Shown one piece after another: positions 12,744 through 18,057 of a DNA stretch of 18,057 nucleotides. Under the pieces are notes generated by a model that worked only from the letters and a program-made list of their open reading frames with translations, did not search any database and was not told the DNA's origin. The DNA comes from CAYYYG01 sp964476135. Its GTDB lineage: Bacteria; Patescibacteriota; Microgenomatia; UBA1406; GWC2-37-13. Location of the stretch: NCBI GenBank assembly GCA_964476135.1, contig CAYYYG010000023.1, forward strand, positions 1-18,057, read 5' to 3'. The translations under genes and the position numbers were made by a program. How positions within the stretch are numbered: position 1 is the stretch's first letter; each line of letters opens with the position of its first letter.

Positions 12744-14180
12744 TTATTTTTTTGGGATTACGAACGGGATGATTTGCTGTTTATATTCTTGGAGTTTGGC
12801 ATCGCGGTTTGAAACAATAATACTAATCAGGTTTTGGGCCGTAACTTCCTGCGTATACCGTTTTACCTTTACATCGATAAATCCGTATGCCCGGTCGCCC
12901 TGCGTATTGAATGGTGCCAATGTGTCGTTTGATCCATTTACAAAATTACAGCGCCCGTACGGGTCTTCCTGGTATATAAGACATCCGTTATACTGTAGAA
13001 ACTCTGCATTCTTGCTAAGAGGAGCTTCAAGGTAGGTGTTTATAACTTCCGGCTTGAGAATTGATGAGTACCATGTTCCACCAGTCATCAGATTATTGAT
13101 TTCGATCCTTACCGGGACATTGCTTTCGTTAAGCACATTAAATCCCAATCTCACCATCACGTAATTATCAGGATCTGCTTCATATGGCATTACCCCTTCA
13201 AGATAATGGACAAGTTGCGCTTTGACGATCGGAGTAACGGGTGGGGTTGGCGCTAGCTTACTAGCAAATCTCATACTGGCGGTTTCGCCGGCAGCATCCA
13301 TATACACCTCAGTGCAGGGTTGGTTATACAACGGGTGTTTACTTGAAGGAGAAGTGGGAAGCCATCCGTATGGAAGGGTTTCACACATGATATAGGTATC
13401 GGGCTTATAGATAATTCTTCCTGAAGATGTTGCGCCATTGGCATTGGTCGTGAGTGTTTTTAGGAGATTACCAGTTGATTTTTGATATAGAGAAATGGTC
13501 CGTCCTGCATTGCGAGGTTCGTTTTTGTTGAGTATGCCATTTCCATTAATATCATTAAATGAAAGCGCACTGATTGACGATTTGAGGGAAACCTTGAACT
13601 CGCATCCGGTATGCATTCCTTCGGCGACTTGAAATCCTACAGTTTTACTATAGTAATTATTTTTATCTGGAGCCTCGGTAATGATGATTCCTTCACCGCA
13701 TACTACATTTTGTATATACCAAGACGAAGCGGGTGCGATTTCGAGTTTTAGCGAGTAATTGGTCAAAGGTTGTACCTGAATAATCTTGGTGCTATAGTAC
13801 AAATCTCCATCGTCATATGAACCGGTGTCATCAAGAAGGAAGCTTCTTTTTGATAGGTTTGCTGATGGATAAAAGCGGAAATTCGTATCACGATCAGGTT
13901 CTACATTAAGATTTACTTCAAAAAATGTTTCGATTATTTCAGGTGGCTCGGTTGGGGTTGGAGTAATTGTAGACGGAACCGGTGTCCCTGTTGGTATTTC
14001 TGTTGGGGATGGAGTAACCGGACTGGTCACTGGCGAAGTAAGTGGTGCGTTTGTTTCATTAGCAACACTCATTCTTAAATTATGAGTCGTTCCAATAATT
14101 GATATTACAACGACTACTATCCCCGTCAGGATGCGAAGACTTTTTTTGATATACACAGACTGCGATAAGATTTTATTCAT
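12744..14180 (-). CDS. Exported beta-rich surface protein with SdrD_B-like domain
   Basis: A 478-residue protein: basic N-terminus, one membrane helix (about 14-33), a Pro/Thr/Ser linker (44-80, PTPTEPP-type repeats), a beta-rich domain (about 84-200), an SdrD_B/Cna-B-like domain (about 203-305; LSFNDINGNGILNKNEP with its Ca-binding Asp/Asn loop, then a prealbumin-like fold ending YGWLP), a second short Pro/Thr linker (310-318) and a C-terminal beta domain (319-478). It ends in FVIPKK with no sorting signal, so it is probably held by the N-terminal helix or released. A likely role is adhesion or surface structure; no enzyme motif is seen. I chose ATG 14180 because longer frames up to 14423 run through the divergent promoter and into the opposite-strand gene. 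Confidence 0.72.
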   Translation of the reverse strand: MNKILSQSVYIKKSLRILTGIVVVVISIIGTTHNLRMSVANETNAPLTSPVTSPVTPSPTEIPTGTPVPSTITPTPTEPPEIIETFFEVNLNVEPDRDTNFRFYPSANLSKRSFLLDDTGSYDDGDLYYSTKIIQVQPLTNYSLKLEIAPASSWYIQNVVCGEGIIITEAPDKNNYYSKTVGFQVAEGMHTGCEFKVSLKSSISALSFNDINGNGILNKNEPRNAGRTISLYQKSTGNLLKTLTTNANGATSSGRIIYKPDTYIMCETLPYGWLPTSPSSKHPLYNQPCTEVYMDAAGETASMRFASKLAPTPPVTPIVKAQLVHYLEGVMPYEADPDNYVMVRLGFNVLNESNVPVRIEINNLMTGGTWYSSILKPEVINTYLEAPLSKNAEFLQYNGCLIYQEDPYGRCNFVNGSNDTLAPFNTQGDRAYGFIDVKVKRYTQEVTAQNLISIIVSNRDAKLQEYKQQIIPFVIPKK

Positions 14181-14208
14181 ATTATATAAAATAGTAATTA
14201 TAAGGAAT

Positions 14209-14237
14209 ATTATACACAATTTATATGTAATATTCAA
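14209..14237 (-). promoter_or_regulatory. Promoter of the SdrD_B-like protein gene
   Basis: Minus strand: -35 TTGAAT (14232-14237), 17-bp spacer, consensus -10 TATAAT (14209-14214). The predicted leader is about 20 nt with no Shine-Dalgarno. It supports ATG 14180 as the start. Confidence 0.65.
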
Positions 14238-14274
14238 TACTATAGGACTTTTCTTGCAGCACATTACTGTCAAC

Positions 14275-14303
14275 TTGTAATGTCTCGCCAACTTTCGCAT
14301 AAT
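14275..14303 (+). promoter_or_regulatory. Putative promoter of the giant M48 protein gene
   Basis: Plus strand: -35 TTGTAA (14275-14280), 17-bp spacer, -10 CATAAT (14298-14303). The -10 ends 10 bp before ATG 14314, so the leader would be only 3-4 nt. Divergent from the promoter at 14209-14237. Confidence 0.45.
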
Positions 14304-14313
14304 TAGCCTATCT

Positions 14314-17300
14314 ATGTCCGACGATTTAGGAGAATCTTCGCGATCACCTGCCGATTTATCGGCCATACAAAGAAGACTCGAATCGCATTTCGTACGTGCC
14401 GATGCTGCAAAAGCTGTCGACATTGTTAAGAGCGATCGGTTTCATTTTGACGACGAATATTCCAATCAAGATGCGGCAACAATTGATGTTTTACATCCGG
14501 TAGTTTTAGATACGCGAATGCAAAAAGGTATGGATTTTACGCCAACCATACAGCGGCATATCGATTACTACGCCCGCACCCGCCAATTGGAAACCGATAC
14601 CGATCGGGTGCGCATACTTCAGCAGGAAGTCGATAAAATGACCGCCGGTACAGATATTAAGGCGCGCGTTATTATCATGAATAAAGGGGTCGGGCAGGAT
14701 GCATTTGTTTTACCCGATGGCAGCATCTTCATTTCTCAATCGCTTATTAATATCCTCTCGCTGGATGAGGTCGCAGGCGTTCTCGCCCACGAAGTCAATC
14801 ATATAATCGAAAAGACATTCATGAAAAAAGTACAGGCAGAAAGTGAAGTGCAAGATATGGCGGTCGGATACATTCATGAAGTTGTGTCCGATGTGAAGTC
14901 ACCGGCGCTCCTTGAAAAAGCAAACCGGAATTCATATGCCTTATCGACGGCGATAAAAAAAATTTCCGAAAACGACCGGGACGAAATTCACCAGACCGGC
15001 CTTATGCGTGCTTCCCAGATTGTGGTCGCCCACGCGGCGGTCGATTACGCAACAAGCGACAAAGAGCTTGAACCGCTTCCTGAAATACTAAAAGGCGAGG
15101 CGGCTCCGACCAACATTGAGATGTTTAGGAGTTTGCTTTCTGAAAATGATACGGGAGGAATTGCCGAGGCGATCGCCAAGCTTCATCCTAAAGATTTGTT
15201 TAAGGTTTATGAGGAGCGTCGGAAATGGGGGATTAATAGGCAGGCAGATGAGGCCGTATCAAAAGCGTGCAATGAACTGGTCTATCAGCGGGTGCTTGCT
15301 AAATCTATGCTTTCCGACTATCCCAATGCCACCGCCTCATTATTTCTCCTTGCCGCTCATAATACCGAGCTGCCTATCGGCGATATTTTTATAGACGACC
15401 CAAACGGTATACGAAGTATCGCGACCGTTGCTGCTGACTATGTGGAAAAAGGAGCTTTTGGCGCTGTTTACAAAGAAATATTCGGAGTCGAGCCTTCGGC
15501 CAAAATTGCCAACCCTGAACATTTTTTCCAGTCGCTCGTGAGACACATTTGTACTCCTGAACAATACTCGAAACTCGAGGGAGTTCCGGTCACGGAAGAT
15601 ACGATCGTCGATATCATTCAGGCTTATGATAAAAGAGCACCCGGTAAATATCACGATCAGCTGGTACAGCTGATGTTTGGGTATGCCGATAAAAGTTACC
15701 TTACCATGCGTAAGCTCGATATCGAGGCAGCGAACCGTTTTTTTAAGCGCGTTCTTGCTCTGGGTGTTTTTACTAACGAAGACTATGTGAAGGCATTGGA
15801 CAGACGGGAATATTCTTCGGCTGTTCAGATAGGAAACGAGATCGTGCTTACCAACTGGTCAGGAGCCAATAAAAGTTATCCTTCCGAGTTCAGAGAACCA
15901 GCCGAAGCGGCGGTTGGGGAGGGTGAATTTGCCGAAATCGATACATTATTTGACGATTTGGAGTCTCTTTTTATTCCCGAAGATCAGGAGCAGAAGTTTA
16001 TAGATTATCTCAAAAAACTGCGGGATCGTTTCACGAAACAAGAAGTTCCCGATTCCGTCAGGGCGGCCTATTTGAATCATATTGCCGATCGTATCAATTC
16101 GATGAATTTTCGGCCTGCTGCAGTTGATATGCTGCTGTCTCTTGGTAAAAAGGATCGGATCGTACGATGGGGTGAGCAGACAGAGGATATGGCGCGTGAT
16201 AATGCCGCGATTGTTCGGTATTTTATGAAACAGACGGCGGCGTTTATGTTATTTAGCGAAGATAAAGCAGAGTACTATGATTTTACGAAACGCACTATGG
16301 AGGCGACTGGTTTCGATCCGGTAGACCTCACGGATGCTCAGCTTCTCAATCTTTCCATGAATCTGCTGAAGACAAATAACTATTCCCGAAATATCAATGG
16401 CATGATGTATGGTTACGATCTTCGGCTGAAAACTACAGAACTCGATAAGAAAGTAAAAATCAACAACCCCGATCAGCTTTCGCAGATGCCTTTTATTCAG
16501 GAGATTTTAAGGCGTCGGGATGATTTGGACATCGACAATCTTGAAGATTTACTTGCATATACTGTCAGATATTTAGCTCCTCTTACGGACACGGTAAGCT
16601 ATCCGATGAATGAGGATCTTTTTTCCGATAACCCTTACAGCCTTATTGCCGGACGGAATATCAGGCCGTGTTTTGAAAAGATTATTGCGGAGGGGATTAA
16701 GCCCGAAGAGTTTGGCACCCTGTACGATTTCGTAAGTAAAACGAAGCTCCAAGGAGAGACGGGGCGGCGGATCCTCCGAGAAGCCAATATACGGTATCTC
16801 GAATCGGCAGCGACTATCGAGGAAAAAACTGATTTTATCGTTAACAACTTTGACTCAATCGGTTTTGAGGGGATGAAAATAGTCGCCGAACAGATAAATG
16901 ACCTCCAAACATACCGCACATTCCGCGAGCGGGTCGGAGACAGAATGCATGAGTATATGGGCGGCACTGATCTAGTTCAGGGAGTCGCTGTTCTTGACAA
17001 TGTCTCTTCATTTTTGAACGAAAATTTCGAGCTGCTTCTTAAAACCAGTCTTGCCGATGATGCCACCAAAGCAGAAATGAGCACTCTCCTTGCTCAAAAG
17101 TGGAGCGCTATGTTTTTGATGGGAAGCTCGAGTCTTGGTATCAGTTATGATCAGGCGACCGAAAAAGTCAATGTTAACAAAATCGGTAGGGAAATTTTTT
17201 CAACCGTCCAGGATGTAGTTGATGGCCTAACTCACATGCCGGAGTCGCAACGTTTCCTTATCGTGCAGAAAATGCTGACAGACAAAAATGGGGCGCTCAC

Positions 17301-18057
17301 GTCGCTTGAAAACAGGCGGAGGCTCGCGGATTTTGTTATTCAGTCGGTAAATTTGCCGGATGGGTTTATTTCCTCATCGCTTCGCGCCGCCTGTGAAACA
17401 GCCGAAGGGGAAACGTTTTCTCTTCTCATATCGCGCATGATGGGTCCGCTGCTATTTCGTGCTTTTGATCTCGATCGGATTGATACAGCATCGCTTATGG
17501 ATGTGCGCCAGTACGGGAATCTGCCCGATGGTCCCAAACTTTCCGATTTTATTACCGAATCGTCACTGCAACACCTTATCAAGTCCGCCTCCCGCGATGT
17601 AGTCCGGTTTGGGCAGGACTATAAAGACAGTCATTCGCCTCTTGCGGAGCTTGCCGACGAAAGTGAATCTCAATATCGAACCGTTCAGGCGTCGCTCAAT
17701 AATCTACTCGATGAGCAGGATTCACCGGCAGCAAACGAAGCGGTCCCTCTGCAAGATGCAGCGATGGAGTCGGTCATAAAAGCGGTCGAGTCTTCGGGCG
17801 CGCTTGGCGTGCGCGGTATTCAGCTGTTTCGGCATCTCCGCCGCACCGATCCGGAGCTTGACGCGAGGCTTGCTCGCTGTTTCGATTCCAACGCCGGGCT
17901 TGAAAAACTCCGTTTCTGGGAAAACATTCTTGTGCATATGGACCGTGATCCGCATTTTGCCGATTTCATGGAAACGAATAACGTCACAATCGATGAGCGC
18001 CGGCCATTGGGAGGCGGAAGTTTATATACCACATACGCAGCAACTATGGTAGAAAAC
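14314..18057 (+). CDS. Giant M48-type metalloprotease-domain protein (3' truncated by window)
   Basis: An uninterrupted frame of 1248 codons from ATG 14314 to the window edge with no stop. Residues 1-30 are polar: no signal peptide or membrane helix is seen there or later, so it is probably cytoplasmic, unlike HtpX or Ste24. The protease domain is at about 105-235: a beta segment ARVIIMNKGVGQDAFVLPDG, FISQSLINILS, then the zinc motif HEVNH (H159, E160, H163) inside DEVAGVLAHEVNH, and the third ligand Glu224 in RDEIHQTGL. That segment aligns with the M48 E-A-D-x-x-G-L pattern, with His226 replacing the usual Asp. Residues 240-1200 look almost all helical, possibly a repeat solenoid or adaptor. 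At about 1230-1244 comes PLGGGSLYTTYAATM, a glycine-rich loop like the nucleotide loop of kinases. The full protein is longer; function unknown. Confidence 0.75.
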   Translation, partial: MSDDLGESSRSPADLSAIQRRLESHFVRADAAKAVDIVKSDRFHFDDEYSNQDAATIDVLHPVVLDTRMQKGMDFTPTIQRHIDYYARTRQLETDTDRVRILQQEVDKMTAGTDIKARVIIMNKGVGQDAFVLPDGSIFISQSLINILSLDEVAGVLAHEVNHIIEKTFMKKVQAESEVQDMAVGYIHEVVSDVKSPALLEKANRNSYALSTAIKKISENDRDEIHQTGLMRASQIVVAHAAVDYATSDKELEPLPEILKGEAAPTNIEMFRSLLSENDTGGIAEAIAKLHPKDLFKVYEERRKWGINRQADEAVSKACNELVYQRVLAKSMLSDYPNATASLFLLAAHNTELPIGDIFIDDPNGIRSIATVAADYVEKGAFGAVYKEIFGVEPSAKIANPEHFFQSLVRHICTPEQYSKLEGVPVTEDTIVDIIQAYDKRAPGKYHDQLVQLMFGYADKSYLTMRKLDIEAANRFFKRVLALGVFTNEDYVKALDRREYSSAVQIGNEIVLTNWSGANKSYPSEFREPAEAAVGEGEFAEIDTLFDDLESLFIPEDQEQKFIDYLKKLRDRFTKQEVPDSVRAAYLNHIADRINSMNFRPAAVDMLLSLGKKDRIVRWGEQTEDMARDNAAIVRYFMKQTAAFMLFSEDKAEYYDFTKRTMEATGFDPVDLTDAQLLNLSMNLLKTNNYSRNINGMMYGYDLRLKTTELDKKVKINNPDQLSQMPFIQEILRRRDDLDIDNLEDLLAYTVRYLAPLTDTVSYPMNEDLFSDNPYSLIAGRNIRPCFEKIIAEGIKPEEFGTLYDFVSKTKLQGETGRRILREANIRYLESAATIEEKTDFIVNNFDSIGFEGMKIVAEQINDLQTYRTFRERVGDRMHEYMGGTDLVQGVAVLDNVSSFLNENFELLLKTSLADDATKAEMSTLLAQKWSAMFLMGSSSLGISYDQATEKVNVNKIGREIFSTVQDVVDGLTHMPESQRFLIVQKMLTDKNGALTSLENRRRLADFVIQSVNLPDGFISSSLRAACETAEGETFSLLISRMMGPLLFRAFDLDRIDTASLMDVRQYGNLPDGPKLSDFITESSLQHLIKSASRDVVRFGQDYKDSHSPLAELADESESQYRTVQASLNNLLDEQDSPAANEAVPLQDAAMESVIKAVESSGALGVRGIQLFRHLRRTDPELDARLARCFDSNAGLEKLRFWENILVHMDRDPHFADFMETNNVTIDERRPLGGGSLYTTYAATMVEN

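Noticed and set aside
14181..14423. N-terminal extension of the SdrD_B-like protein up to an ATG at 14423
   Set aside because: It would cross both divergent promoters and overlap the start of the M48 gene. ATG 14180 gives a normal basic N-terminus and membrane helix and follows a good promoter.
15340..17955. Several minus-strand frames of 70-110 codons within the M48 gene
   Set aside because: Shadows of the long uninterrupted plus-strand frame.

Overview
This window looks like a chromosomal segment of a Candidate Phyla Radiation (Patescibacteria) bacterium, most likely of the Microgenomates group. The signs are indirect: standard code (no in-frame TGA in long genes), AT-rich spacers, many short or absent 5' leaders, secreted proteins with one N-terminal membrane helix followed by Pro/Thr linkers, dockerin-like and SdrD_B-like modules, and many genes without clear homologues. 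No rRNA, tRNA, transposase, phage structural gene or CRISPR array was found.

Layout. Positions 185-2453 hold small genes on the minus strand: a DinB-like four-helix protein, a one-helix membrane protein whose promoter is preceded by a seven-unit ACCGT pentanucleotide repeat, two small soluble hypotheticals, and a 40-residue Trp-rich membrane peptide with a near-perfect Shine-Dalgarno sequence. Positions 2530-3780 (minus) encode a polysaccharide flippase, divergent from a CYTH-domain (ThTPase-like) phosphohydrolase at 3804-4382 (plus). The two are only 23 bp apart and share a palindromic -10 element.

Positions 4369-10144 (all minus) form the most interesting block. In transcription order it encodes a membrane-anchored heparinase II/III-type lyase, a membrane-anchored SAM methyltransferase, a two-helix small protein, a CPBP (CAAX-protease-like) membrane protein with EExxxR but no histidine in the catalytic region, two tandem paralogous small secreted beta-sandwich proteins ending in VPEYG or VPEFD + helix + basic tail, and an archaeosortase/exosortase with its Cys, Arg and His. 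The last three read as a compact sorting system: two substrates next to their transpeptidase, with signals like archaeal PEF/PEFG-CTERM.

Positions 10340-11894 (plus) encode a four-helix holin-IV-like membrane protein, overlapping by 8 bp a DUF2130 coiled-coil protein with a PD-(D/E)XK-like core. Positions 11902-14180 (minus) encode two exported proteins: one joins a dockerin-like EF-hand to a BP74-like domain, the other carries an SdrD_B-like domain. A strong terminator separates them. From 14314 to the right edge runs an open reading frame of at least 1248 codons. It encodes a giant, apparently cytosolic protein with an M48-type HEVNH zinc-protease site near its N-terminus and a glycine-rich, kinase-like loop just before the window ends.

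A recurring property is promoter placement. For many genes without a Shine-Dalgarno sequence, the best -10 hexamer lies 6-8 nt before the ATG, which predicts leaderless mRNAs. Most functional statements are inferred from motifs read by eye; no database search was possible.
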